From the NCBI RefSeq assembly GCF_025961475.1, contig NZ_JAOQNS010000005.1, forward strand, positions 310,001 to 374,000: DNA of 64,000 nucleotides, given 5' to 3'. Every line of letters begins with the position of its first letter. Within the stretch, counting starts at the first letter, position 1. The notes under the pieces are model-generated. The model had not been told where the DNA came from and did no database searches. It was given only the letters and a program-made list of their open reading frames with translations. The DNA comes from Rhodobium gokarnense (lineage in GTDB: Bacteria; Pseudomonadota; Alphaproteobacteria; Rhizobiales; Rhodobiaceae). The position numbers and the translations under genes were made by a program. Below are positions 1 to 8,356 of this stretch, in pieces.

Positions 1-544
1 TCAGCCCAGCGTCCTGCGTGAGCCAGCGTTCCAGTTCGCGTCTCGTCGGGAGCGTCCCTGTCGCCGTCTTCACCGAAGCGACGCGGGCGCCGGGCAGCAT
101 CGGGAAGGTGACGACGGAGATCTCCCAAAGGTCGATTTCGATGAGCCGGCGGATGCCGGTGCGGGCCTCGCTGCGGCCCTTGACCGTGCGAAAGCCGATG
201 GAAAGGCCATCGAGCGCGCCGGCGCGCATCAGCTCAAGCACCTCCGCGCCACGGGCGACCGAGGTCATGAGCTGGCCGCGCACGAACAGGCCGGTGCCGT
301 CCTCGGCGACCTCGGTCCACACCCCGATCGGCTCGGCCGGGTCGTGCTGGTAGAGCATCTTGATGCCGGCGGCCCCGCGGGCGCGAAGGCTGGCGGCGAA
401 GGCGCCGGGCTCGACGAGGTCGCGGTTGAGGTCGATGAGGCCGAAGAGGCTGGCATAGCCGGAAAAGCTGCCGTCGGCCTCAACCGAGGTGAGGTCGGCG
501 CGGGCGAACTTCACCTCGCGCCCGAAAGGATCCGCGCTCGTCAT
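1..544 (-). CDS. HK97-family prohead protease (partial, runs off left edge)
   Basis: Maturation protease that cleaves the major capsid precursor in HK97-type heads (family knowledge). I translated the reverse strand from the ATG at 544: 181 codons stay open to the edge. Motifs of the U35 family are visible: SGYASLFG near the N-terminus, then the LYQHD segment with its conserved His, and GLSIGF with IDLWEISVVTFPM containing the usual Ser and acidic positions. It lies 35 bp downstream of the portal gene on the same strand, the order terminase-portal-protease seen in RcGTA-type clusters. The small gene that sits between portal and protease in Rhodobacter capsulatus GTA is absent here. The C-terminus lies outside the window. 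Confidence 0.88.
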   Translation of the reverse strand, partial: MTSADPFGREVKFARADLTSVEADGSFSGYASLFGLIDLNRDLVEPGAFAASLRARGAAGIKMLYQHDPAEPIGVWTEVAEDGTGLFVRGQLMTSVARGAEVLELMRAGALDGLSIGFRTVKGRSEARTGIRRLIEIDLWEISVVTFPMLPGARVASVKTATGTLPTRRELERWLTQDAGL

Positions 545-579
545 TTTTCTATCCGTTTTTCGAAGGATCGGAGTTTCGC

Positions 580-1776
580 TCAGTCCGCCTTGCGCGCGCC
601 GTAGCCGAGGGCCTCGCGCTTTTCGTCGTCGGTGAGGAAGTCGGCGGCGGAGACCCGGCGCCACAGGGCCTCGCGCTCGCCCGACAGCGCCTCGATGGCG
701 TCGAGGTCGGCGGAGAGCCTCAGCCGCTCGCCGAAGGTCGGGGCCAGCCAGGCGCTGAGGGAGGACGCGGTGCGGCGGACGAGCGGCAGCACGGTCTGGC
801 GCCAGAAGGCGCGGCTCGCCTCACGGTAGTTGGCGTAGGTGTTGTCGCCGGGAATGCCGAGCAGCATCGGCGGCACGCCGAAGGCGAGCGCAATCTCCCG
901 GGCGGCGAGGTTCTTGGCCTCGATGAAATCCATGTCCTGGGGAGACAGGCCCATCTGCTTCCAGTCGAGCCCGCCTTCCAGCAGCAGCGGCCGGCCGGCA
1001 TTGCCGGCCCCGGCGAAGCCCTCCTCCAGCTCTTTCTTCAGGCGCTCGAACTGTTCCTCCGTCAGGTTGCCGCCCTCGCGAGCCTGGTAGACGAGGGCGC
1101 CGGAGGGCCGGGCGGAATTGTCGAGGAGCGCCTTGGCCCAGCTTCCGGCCGCGTTGTGGATGTCGATGGCGACCTGGGCCGCCTCGATGGGCGGAAAGCC
1201 GTAATGATCGTTCGTCGGATTGTGCAGGGAAAGGTGCAGGATCGGCGGCGTCGACCCCACCTGGTCGAAGCGCACGGTGCGGCCCGCAACGGTGTATTCA
1301 TAGGCCGCCGGCCAGCCGTCGGTTCCCGGCACCACCTTCATGCGGTCGGGGCGGAGCGCATGGAGTTCGCGCACGTCGCCGTCGAGGCCGACGGCCTCCA
1401 CATAGGCGTTGCCGGCGATCATCAGCGCGCCGATGACCTCTTCCAGGAACGCATTGCCGGACTGGCGCGGATTGGGGCGGGCGAGAAGGTCGAGGAGCGG
1501 ATGGGCGTCGAACTCGCGGGCGCCGTCGTGCAACAGCCAGGAGACCGAGCCGGCGGCCTCGGCGATCATCCGGACCGAGCGATAGACGACGGCGTTGCGC
1601 GAGAACCCCTCGCGGGCAAGGGCCGCGTAGTCGCGGGGCGTCCAGACCGGGCGGCCGGCACTCGACAGGGCGATCAGCGGGCCGGTGCGGGACGCCTTCG
1701 CCTCGGGCACCTGAGGGGATATGGCGGCGGCGTCCGCGCCCCTGTTTTTCGGGCGCAGGCGGGAAAAGAGGGCCAT
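580..1776 (-). CDS. HK97-family phage/GTA portal protein
   Basis: Forms the dodecameric portal ring through which DNA is packaged. 398 aa, the usual length for HK97 portals. I chose the ATG at 1776 (MALFSRLRPKN) because it fits family N-termini and follows the terminase stop by about 30 bp; the frame stays open further upstream but only over the terminase end. Seen motifs: SVRMIAEAAGSV near the N-terminus, HPLLDLLARPNP, the GNAYVEAVG core and the FGVPPMLLGIPGDNTY segment typical of portals. Third gene of the packaging cluster, probably cotranscribed with terminase and protease. Confidence 0.92.
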   Translation of the reverse strand: MALFSRLRPKNRGADAAAISPQVPEAKASRTGPLIALSSAGRPVWTPRDYAALAREGFSRNAVVYRSVRMIAEAAGSVSWLLHDGAREFDAHPLLDLLARPNPRQSGNAFLEEVIGALMIAGNAYVEAVGLDGDVRELHALRPDRMKVVPGTDGWPAAYEYTVAGRTVRFDQVGSTPPILHLSLHNPTNDHYGFPPIEAAQVAIDIHNAAGSWAKALLDNSARPSGALVYQAREGGNLTEEQFERLKKELEEGFAGAGNAGRPLLLEGGLDWKQMGLSPQDMDFIEAKNLAAREIALAFGVPPMLLGIPGDNTYANYREASRAFWRQTVLPLVRRTASSLSAWLAPTFGERLRLSADLDAIEALSGEREALWRRVSAADFLTDDEKREALGYGARKAD

Positions 1777-1808
1777 CGGGAGAGTCCCTTTATCGGATTT
1801 TGCGAAAT

Positions 1809-3203
1809 TCAGAAGGACCGGAGACGCGGGGCGCCGGACGTATCGAGCATCAGGGCCGTCAGCGCCCAGACGAGGGCATCGACCCGGTCCGGCGAGCGGC
1901 CTTTCGCCCTCCCCTCCACGCCGAAATCGCACATCTCGTCCTCAAGCTTCGGCAGCGCGCCGACATGGCGGACCCTCCCCTGCTCGTAGAGGGCGGCGAC
2001 GGGCTCGGCGCGGATCCACTTGCCGCGCGTGGCCCGCACGGCGATGACCGGGATCGTCGCGTCGACCTCGCGCAGCACCTGGGTGACCATCTCGCCGCCC
2101 TGGTTGACCTCGGCAACGAGGCTGTCGGCGGCAAAGCGGTGGTAGAGCTCGATCGCCCGCGAGGCCCATTGAGCGGGCCTCAGGCCCTGCTCGCTGGCGT
2201 CCTGCAGCACATAGGCGGCGCCGTCCGCGGCCCGGCCGGCGACGACGATGCCGCAGGCGTCGGCGCGCGCGCCGGAGGAGGCCGGCGGGTCGATGGCGAC
2301 GACGATGCGGCCGAGATCGGGCGGGCGCTCGACCCTTGAGGCATCGAACATCTCCCGGCGCCAGAGGGCGTCCGGCCGGTCCTCGATCATCTCGCCGTCG
2401 AGCTCCTGACGGCCGAGGCGCGAGCCCTTGTAGCGGCCGACGACGCGCTCCAGGAACCCCGGGGCCAGATTGGCGAGGTTCTCGCGCGTCGCCGCCCGGG
2501 AGACGACGGTTCCCTGCGAGGCCAGCAACTGCTTGACCAGCGGGATCGGCCTTGGCGTCGTCGTCACGACCTGGCGCGGCCGCTCGCCGAGCCGCAGCGC
2601 GAATTGCAGCATGTCCCAGGCCCTTTCGGCATAGCGCCATTTGGCGAGTTCGTCGGACCAGGCCGCATCGAATTGCGGCCCGCGCAACGCCTCCGGATCG
2701 TCGGAGGAAAAGGCGTGGGCGATGACCCCGTTCGGCCATTCCAGCCGGCGCCGGGAGGGGAACCATTCGGGCCGCTCGGCATTGCCATGCACCGCCAGCA
2801 GCCCGGAATCTCCCTCGATCATCACCTCGCGCACGTCCGCAAAGGTGTCGCCGACGAGCGCGATGCGGCCGGCGCGGGGGCCCGGGTTTTCGGGCGTGCC
2901 GAGCGCCAGCGTGCGGACCCACTCCGACCCCGCCCGCGTCTTGCCGGAGCCCCGGCCGCCGAGGATCAGCCAGGTCAGCCAGTCGCCTTCGGGCGCGAGT
3001 TGGTCGTCGCGGGCCCAGAAATCCCAGTCGTGGTTGAACAGCTCCAGGAAGGCGGGCGCGAGCCCGGCCAGCAGCTCGGCAGCGCTGGCGTCACTCTTTC
3101 CCGCCGCCGCGCATGCGAGCCAGTCGGCGCGCAAGCTCCTTGCGAAGGCCCTCAATGTCGCCGGAGGCGTCGTCGGTGCCGGAGGCGTTCTTTGTGGCGG
3201 CAT
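1809..3203 (-). CDS. Large terminase subunit (DNA packaging ATPase/nuclease)
   Basis: Packages DNA into the capsid. About 464 aa from the first ATG. The ATPase domain shows Walker A GGRGSGKTR (about residues 82-90) and a Walker B-like DAAWSDE; the C-terminal nuclease domain has the acidic VVAIDPPASSG motif. The first ATG lies 112 nt inside the upstream HTH gene, so the true start may be a TTG further down (near 3155 or 3131); the conserved part begins around AAELLAGLAPAFLELF. The sequence resembles GTA g2-type terminases in length and N-terminus, which argues for a gene transfer agent over an ordinary prophage, but this is inference. Confidence 0.9.
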   Translation of the reverse strand: MPPQRTPPAPTTPPATLRAFARSLRADWLACAAAGKSDASAAELLAGLAPAFLELFNHDWDFWARDDQLAPEGDWLTWLILGGRGSGKTRAGSEWVRTLALGTPENPGPRAGRIALVGDTFADVREVMIEGDSGLLAVHGNAERPEWFPSRRRLEWPNGVIAHAFSSDDPEALRGPQFDAAWSDELAKWRYAERAWDMLQFALRLGERPRQVVTTTPRPIPLVKQLLASQGTVVSRAATRENLANLAPGFLERVVGRYKGSRLGRQELDGEMIEDRPDALWRREMFDASRVERPPDLGRIVVAIDPPASSGARADACGIVVAGRAADGAAYVLQDASEQGLRPAQWASRAIELYHRFAADSLVAEVNQGGEMVTQVLREVDATIPVIAVRATRGKWIRAEPVAALYEQGRVRHVGALPKLEDEMCDFGVEGRAKGRSPDRVDALVWALTALMLDTSGAPRLRSF

Positions 3204-3624
3204 CGAGCTCGTTCAGCTTGGCAAGGGTCTGGACCAGGGCGGCGATCTTGCGGGCGGAGGCGTCGTCGGCCTTGCCGGTCGTGCGGGTCGTGGACGGCTC
3301 GGCGAAGCGGCGCTCGATCTCCTCCACCTCGCGCTCATAGGCGCGGTAAAGGGCGGCGATGCGGCGCTCCTGGTCGCCCGCCTCCACCTTGGCTCCCGCC
3401 CGGCGCGGCTCGTCATAGCGCCGCTTCCAGTTGCCGGCCCTGACCCAGCGGTAGAGCCGGCTGCGGGAAATCTTTAAGGTCTCGCACGTCTCCGCGATGG
3501 AGAGCGTCCCGGCCTCATAGAGCTTTCGCGCCTGGTGCCGGAGCGCGTCGGCGTCGGGCGGGTCGGCGCCGGGCGGCTCCTGCGCGCCGTCGTCGGGCGG
3601 ATCTTTTTCGGGCGTGTCGGTCAT
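3091..3624 (-). CDS. Small-terminase-like HTH protein heading the packaging cluster
   Basis: 177 aa. After a Pro/Asp-rich N-terminus comes a helix-turn-helix of the terminase-small-subunit/resolvase type (ALRHQARKLYEAGTLS, then ETCETLKISRSRLYRWVRAG), then a charged helical segment (AALYRAYEREVEEIERRF) and a Ser/Thr/Asp-rich linker, ending in a basic tail. Position ahead of the large terminase and the HTH suggest a DNA-recognition packaging subunit, equivalent to GTA g1. ATG at 3624 is the only plausible start; the longer frame to 3834 merely translates a palindromic repeat. The start has no Shine-Dalgarno and directly follows a terminator-like hairpin. The end overlaps the terminase frame. 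Confidence 0.72.
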   Translation of the reverse strand: MTDTPEKDPPDDGAQEPPGADPPDADALRHQARKLYEAGTLSIAETCETLKISRSRLYRWVRAGNWKRRYDEPRRAGAKVEAGDQERRIAALYRAYEREVEEIERRFAEPSTTRTTGKADDASARKIAALVQTLAKLNELDAATKNASGTDDASGDIEGLRKELARRLARMRGGGKE

Positions 3625-3625
3625 C

Positions 3626-3657
3626 AAAAAAGGGCCGCGTTTCCGCGACCCGCCCTT
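3626..3657 (-). terminator. Hairpin plus U-run abutting the first packaging gene
   Basis: On the minus strand the arms AAGGGC (3657-3652) and GCCCTT (3635-3630) pair, with an inner CGCG/CGCG stem around a GAAA tetraloop and a 4-nt left bulge, followed by six T. It reads like an intrinsic terminator and ends one base before the ATG at 3624. It could stop transcription entering from the right, act as an attenuator, or hold a leader structure. The plus-strand reading lacks a T-tract. Confidence 0.55.
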
Positions 3658-3712
3658 GGTTGTTTTGTCTGTCGTCTGGCCGCAGAGGCCGCGATCTGCC
3701 GAAGCGCCGCTT

Positions 3713-3834
3713 CTGGATTGCTTCGCTCCGCTCGCAATGACGAATTCGCTTATGTTTTCAACGTCATTGCGAGGGTCCAAAGGACGGGGAGCGGCGCGTG
3801 ACGCGAGCCTGGGCAGGCCGACGCGGCAATCCAT
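3713..3834. repeat. Palindromic intergenic repeat, copy 1 (mirror of 63901-63990)
   Basis: Begins CTGGATTGCTTCGCTCCGC and ends GCCGACGCGGCAATCCAT, with an inner inverted pair CGCAATGACG / CGTCATTGCG around an AT-rich centre. The reverse complement of 63901-63990 follows the same order of blocks; this copy carries extra bases in the right half. Translation of such elements gives the familiar spurious VIASGAKQS peptide. A REP/MITE-like family; no mobility function visible. Confidence 0.75.
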
Positions 3835-3888
3835 GCTGAGCCCAGCGCGCTCGACTGCTAGTGGTTGGTCTCTCCCGCCAACCCAACC

Positions 3889-4760
3889 TCCGTTGTCACC
3901 CCGGATTTGATCCGGGGCCTAATGCCCCTCACCCCGCGGTATGTCGTTGGTGCGGCGCAGGGCATTCGCGACCGTCACGCCCAATCCTAGACGGCATACC
4001 GTGCCGAGGCGGGCAATAGGCCCCGGGTCTGCGCTTCGCTCCGCCCGGGGTGACGGGAGAGCGAAGGGCGAACGGGGCGCATGGGCCGCAAGCGTCGCAG
4101 GGCATCGAGGCCTCAACGGAGCGGGTCGCCCGCATTTATTCCTAGAAGCCCCTCACCTGCTCCATCTCCCACGCAAGTATGGCGCCGCACCAATCGGTGC
4201 CGGCGCCGCAAGGCGCCTAGCGACCGAAACACTCCGGCTCGCCCAAACCTCCGTCGTCACCCCGGCCACATGACGGTTCTTGGACTGGGGCCTATTGCAC
4301 CTCACCATCCGGTATGCCGTCAGTGGCGGAGAAGAGCATTGGCGAAAGCGGAAGCCAGACCGCGATGGCATACCGTGCCGAGGCGGGCAATAGGCCCCGG
4401 GTCTGCGCTTCGCTCCGCCCGGGGTGACGGGAGAGCGAAGGGCGCGCGGAGCGCCCGAACCCAAAGCTCAGCAGGCCATACGTGCCTCATGCGCAGCGGG
4501 TCACCCGCCTTTATTCCCAAAAGCCCCTCGCCCGCTCCAGCGCAAACGCACAAGCTTGGCGCCGCGCTTTCCAGCGCCGACATCGCAAACCAACTGGCGA
4601 GTGGAACACCGAGGATGCCGAGAGGGCGGCGCGCGGAGCGCGGGAGCCTAAGCGCCCTCGCGACTGAAACACACCGGCCCGCCAAACCCTCCGTCGTCAC
4701 CCCGGCCCGCGAGCCGGGGCCTATTGCCCCTCACCGCGCGGTATGCCGTCGATGGCGCCG
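3889..4760. repeat. Gene-free tract of three degenerate tandem units
   Basis: Units begin with CCTCCGT(T/C)GTCACCCCGG at about 3889, 4248 and 4688. The first two carry an identical 78-bp block (3993-4070 and 4367-4444) containing GGCAATAGGCCCCGGGTCTG and each ends near an ATTTATTCC/TTTATTCCC-AAGCCCCTC stretch; the third is truncated. The GGGCAATAGGCCCCGGG core recurs at 57.4 and 57.7 kb, so this is a genome-level intergenic family. I see no credible gene from 3625 to 4947; open frames here change register between units and look non-coding. Confidence 0.75.
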
Positions 4761-4947
4761 AGGACGCAAGCGAGCGCTGCGCTGGCAAGGGCCGGCACCG
4801 CGTTCCTGTCTGGATTCTTAGGAAAGGCCGCCGCAGCCGCAACTGCCGGACGATGGCACAACCCTAGCGAAGAAGCGTCACGCTGTCAAGGAATTTTTTC
4901 CTTTTCCCAGATGGCCTAGCTGCCGTTTGGTTGACTTCCGTGCAGCA

Positions 4948-5997
4948 CTAATTCTTTGCAAACGATATCTTGAACCCCTGCTGTTTGGGATAGGCTAGCC
5001 CAAACCCATTCGAAAGCGCTAGCTTTTCGTCTTCTTCGTTAGGCTTCCGCTCTAATACGATAAGTAACTTTGGCTTTGTAGCACTTTTTATCCTCTTCAC
5101 TTTTGCCATTTCTCTTTGACAATAATCTAGAAGCTGACCCATCGCGGTCCTGATCGCAAATCGCACTTGACCAATTTCACAAGGTTTAATCTCACATAAA
5201 AATAGATTCTTATTTTTGTCAATGTAACGAACGTCCACAAAATCAACATCTTCTTCTATCGATAAATTTCCCTTCTCTGCAGTCCAATTAGTAAATTTCT
5301 TTTGTAATTCGCTATGCTTTGGAGATATCAAAATTTCTTGTTCAGTAATGTACCTCCACACGGGGTCGCGGGCCGGTGATGGCGATTCAACCGGGGGAAT
5401 AAGCCCTGTATTTTCCCAAAACTCCACCAACCCATCCAATTTTGACAAAAATATTTTTACATTATTAGATAAATTCTTTTTTCGGTCCGGCGCCCACCAT
5501 GGTGTGTGCCCCATCCAACCCTTTCTTGTTCCGAGGCGAAGCGTCCGAAGCGCTGGAGGTAAAACAAATGCATTTTCGGCAGAGGCAACGGTTATAAAGC
5601 TATCTCGACCATCCAATACATGCTGTTTCGATTGGATTACTTCCTTTAAAATTTGGCGCTCTCGATATACAGTGGCATTTCTATACCATCCGACTACTCG
5701 GCGCCGTCGCTCCGTTGGATGCGTCGCCGTCCAAAAAACATCAACTCCATCTATTTTTTGAGAATCTTTTTCCGCACCAAGAAGCTCTTCAATGTTTATC
5801 CTGCGGTCTCTACCGGGAATACTAGTTTCCACATGCCCATACACATTTTTGTCGCGGGCAGAACCAAAATTGTTCACCTCGCCGCCTTCTCCGAATTCCT
5901 CTGGATAACGCCCCCCACCCTTCAATTCATCATCGCAGTTTTTCAATCCTTGGTATTTTTCCATCCAGCCAACATTGAAGAAAATGCGCTTTCGCAT
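4948..5997 (-). CDS. Probable PD-(D/E)XK-type nuclease with N-terminal WxATHP/GWYRNATVYR module
   Basis: 349 aa and clearly AT-rich in codon use against its neighbours, so probably acquired. I chose ATG 5997 because GGAG lies 9 nt upstream; a TTG at 6012 lacks such a site. N-terminal half: RIFFNVGWMEKYQG, a GGGRY segment, VDVFWTATHP and VVGWYRNATVYR, followed by a Leu-Pro-rich RTLRLGTRKGWMG segment. C-terminal half: EEDVDFVDVRY then FLCEIKP and a RxxxGQLLDYC helix, the order (acidic, D, ExK, helix with Q) expected of a restriction-like nuclease fold. From memory, similar N-terminal modules occur fused to endonuclease domains; a modified-base-reading or defence role is inference. No partner methylase is adjacent, so it stands alone. 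Confidence 0.6.
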   Translation of the reverse strand: MRKRIFFNVGWMEKYQGLKNCDDELKGGGRYPEEFGEGGEVNNFGSARDKNVYGHVETSIPGRDRRINIEELLGAEKDSQKIDGVDVFWTATHPTERRRRVVGWYRNATVYRERQILKEVIQSKQHVLDGRDSFITVASAENAFVLPPALRTLRLGTRKGWMGHTPWWAPDRKKNLSNNVKIFLSKLDGLVEFWENTGLIPPVESPSPARDPVWRYITEQEILISPKHSELQKKFTNWTAEKGNLSIEEDVDFVDVRYIDKNKNLFLCEIKPCEIGQVRFAIRTAMGQLLDYCQREMAKVKRIKSATKPKLLIVLERKPNEEDEKLALSNGFGLAYPKQQGFKISFAKN

Positions 5998-6120
5998 GTC
6001 TACGAACTCCAATCCTTGAAAATGGAAAGTTGCACAATCTTACATTTCTGGTTGAGGATAATACAGTTCCAAAACCAGATGAGGCGTTCCGCAGCCCGAC
6101 AAAACTGACACCCTCACAAA

Positions 6121-6137
6121 GAGTATCTAAGATACTC
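6121..6137. promoter_or_regulatory. Perfect 17-bp palindrome upstream of the nuclease gene
   Basis: GAGTATCT-A-AGATACTC, eight-base arms around one base, 124 bp upstream of the nuclease start at 5997 and in the AT-rich flank that belongs to the same island. It has the form of an operator for a dimeric repressor, but no regulator gene is next to it. The rest of 5998-6275 holds no gene I can support. Confidence 0.35.
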
Positions 6138-6275
6138 AGCGTTCATCGCGAGTTGAAAGAGTCTACATCGAATTTTCTGCCTTCGCGAGGATGGGCGGAT
6201 CCAGAGAGAACTCAACAAAAGCAGTGTTCTCGGCGGTAGTCCCGTTTCGCTGCCGCGTTCAACATTGCGCGCGCC

Positions 6276-8219
6276 TCACTCCGCCAACAAAACCCCATCA
6301 AAAAACGCCGCCAGTTCCTCGACCCCATCCAGCGGCAGCACATGCGCCACGTACTGGTCCGGCCGCACAATGACGAGGGCGCCCTCGGCCCGATCGATGC
6401 CGCGCATGTCGAAGATGTCGGCGCCGGACTTCAGGTCCGGTGAGAAACACTTTTCGTAGTCGGTGAGGCCGTAGCGGCCCTTGATCGGCTTCAGGAAGGA
6501 CGGCATGGCGTCGATGGCGAGGTCGCGGAACCCCTGCTGGAAGATGGCGCGGACGTCGAGGGCGGCGTCGAGGTCGGCGCCCTTCGGCGTGTATTTGACG
6601 ACCGGGGAGGCCGGGTTGTTTTCCAAAAAGTCGCAGAGGGTGCGGATTTTTGAGGTCTCGGCGGCCGGGTCGCCGGCGTCCGAAAAGGCGAAGAGGCGCC
6701 AGCGGCCGTCGGCTTCGATGACGTGGCCGAGATGCATCGGCTTGGCGTCGGCGAGGCGGATGACCGGGGCGGAGTGGAAGCGCATGCCGATCTGGAAGCC
6801 TTCGGCGAGGTGCTGGTGGGTTCCCTCGCCCGTCAACACGGATGGCTTGTAGCGGGTCGCGACGCCGGCGGTGTAGCGGCCGCCCTTCTGGAAATATTTC
6901 TGGATCTCGGCCGGGTCGACGCCGTCCGGGTTTTCCGGCGACTTCACCGGCGCGCTCAGCATGCGGGCCCAGGCGCTGTCGAAGTCGATGAGGTCCTGGG
7001 CGATGGCCTTCCTCTCGGCCGAATAGGTGTGCAGGATTGTCGGCGCCATCCGGCCCTGGAGCACCGCCGCCAGCTTCCAGCCGAGGTTGAAGGTGTCCTG
7101 CATGGAGACGTTCATGCCCTGGCCGGCCTTCGGGCTGTGGGTGTGGCAGGCGTCGCCCGCAATGAAGACATGGGGCAGCCGGTCCTCGCCGTCCTTTACG
7201 TCGTCGAACTTGTCGGTGGTGCGGTGGCCGATCTCGTAGACGGACCACCACGCAACCTCCTTCACGTCGAGGGTATAGGGGCGGAGGATCCGGTTGGCGG
7301 CGGCGATCAGGTGGTCGACGGTGAGGTTGCGGTTGGCGACCCGCTCGTTTTCGTTGAGCTCGTCCAGCTCCACATAGATGCGGACCAGGTAGCCGCCCTC
7401 GCGCGGGATGATCAGGATGCTGCCCTCTTCGGCCGACTGGACCAGCGACTTCATGCGGATGTCGGGGAAGTCGGTGACGGCGAGCACGTCCATGACGCCC
7501 CAGGCCTGGTTGGCGGCATCGCCCTTCAGCTCTCGGCCGAGGGACTTGCGGACCGCCGAGCGGGCGCCGTCGCAGCCGACGACGTAGCGGGCGCGGACGG
7601 TCTCGACGCGCCCCTCATGGCCGGCGTCGAGGCGCTCGAGCTGGACGGTGACCGGGAAGTCGCCGCCGGCCGGGTCGACGGTCAGGTCGACGAGGCGGCG
7701 CGAATAGTAGGGCTCCATGCGGTTCGCCGAATTCTTCATGACCTCCAGATAGAAATCGTGGATGCGGGCCTGGTTGAGGACCACATGGGGGAATTCGGAG
7801 AGCCCGTCCTCAACGTCCTGGATGCGGTCGCTGCGGGAAATGGCGTTGCCGTTCGCGCCGTCCGGCTTCCAGAAGGTGGTCTCGTTGACCCAGTAGGCTT
7901 CTTTGAGGAGCTTTTCGGCGAAGCCGAAGGCCTGGAACATCTCGACTGTGCGGCAGCCGACGCCGTCGGCCTGGCCGAGCTCCATCGGCGCGGCTTTCTG
8001 TTCGACGAGCGAGGTCCTAATGTCGGGGAAGCGGGAGAGCTGGGCGGCGAGCGCCAGGCCCGCGGGCCCGGAGCCGACGACGAGGACGTCGACCTCTTCC
8101 GGCACGGCGGGAGACGCCGCGGTCGCGGCGGCGGCGACGTCATCGCCCTCAAGGGCGCCCTCTGCGGGCGCGGAAACGGTCGGATCGCCGGCTTTGAACC
8201 CGTTAAGATGGAATTGCAT
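6276..8219 (-). CDS. mobA: 3-hydroxybenzoate 4-monooxygenase
   Basis: FAD/NADPH aromatic hydroxylase converting 3-hydroxybenzoate to protocatechuate. 647 aa, close to the Comamonas MobA length, and the N-terminus MQFHLNGFKAGDP is nearly the same as in that enzyme. Seen: Rossmann GSGPAGL (residues 49-55), the ELGQADGVGCRTVEMF segment, the DG motif CDGARSAVRKSLG, the GD motif IAGDACHTHSPKAGQGMN, and the C-terminal thioredoxin-like domain of the phenol hydroxylase family. It differs by an Ala/Glu-rich insert after residue 14. Divergent from a MarR regulator with a recognisable shared control region. No protocatechuate ring-cleavage genes are in the window. Confidence 0.9.
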   Translation of the reverse strand: MQFHLNGFKAGDPTVSAPAEGALEGDDVAAAATAASPAVPEEVDVLVVGSGPAGLALAAQLSRFPDIRTSLVEQKAAPMELGQADGVGCRTVEMFQAFGFAEKLLKEAYWVNETTFWKPDGANGNAISRSDRIQDVEDGLSEFPHVVLNQARIHDFYLEVMKNSANRMEPYYSRRLVDLTVDPAGGDFPVTVQLERLDAGHEGRVETVRARYVVGCDGARSAVRKSLGRELKGDAANQAWGVMDVLAVTDFPDIRMKSLVQSAEEGSILIIPREGGYLVRIYVELDELNENERVANRNLTVDHLIAAANRILRPYTLDVKEVAWWSVYEIGHRTTDKFDDVKDGEDRLPHVFIAGDACHTHSPKAGQGMNVSMQDTFNLGWKLAAVLQGRMAPTILHTYSAERKAIAQDLIDFDSAWARMLSAPVKSPENPDGVDPAEIQKYFQKGGRYTAGVATRYKPSVLTGEGTHQHLAEGFQIGMRFHSAPVIRLADAKPMHLGHVIEADGRWRLFAFSDAGDPAAETSKIRTLCDFLENNPASPVVKYTPKGADLDAALDVRAIFQQGFRDLAIDAMPSFLKPIKGRYGLTDYEKCFSPDLKSGADIFDMRGIDRAEGALVIVRPDQYVAHVLPLDGVEELAAFFDGVLLAE

Positions 8220-8356
8220 GGTGGTCTCCTCCGAAATTTTCCCGAACCTTGGGGTTATCCCCGCCCGATGGTTTTTGCTGTCGCCGGGATGTCCCCGGTC
8301 GGTTTGTCGATCGGGCCGCCGGGCGCAAAACGTCTCCGGCGGCGAAATATTTACTC

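Noticed and set aside
3625-3834. N-terminal extension of the HTH/small-terminase gene
   Set aside because: The extra residues are a translation of the palindromic repeat (peptide VIASGAKQS) and are not protein-like.
3889-4760. Possible CRISPR array from repeated units
   Set aside because: Units are 359 and 440 bp apart, degenerate and lack regular short spacers; no cas genes are nearby.
6030-6239. 69-codon frame upstream of the nuclease on the plus strand
   Set aside because: No ribosome-binding site or recognisable feature; it crosses the palindrome at 6121 and looks accidental.
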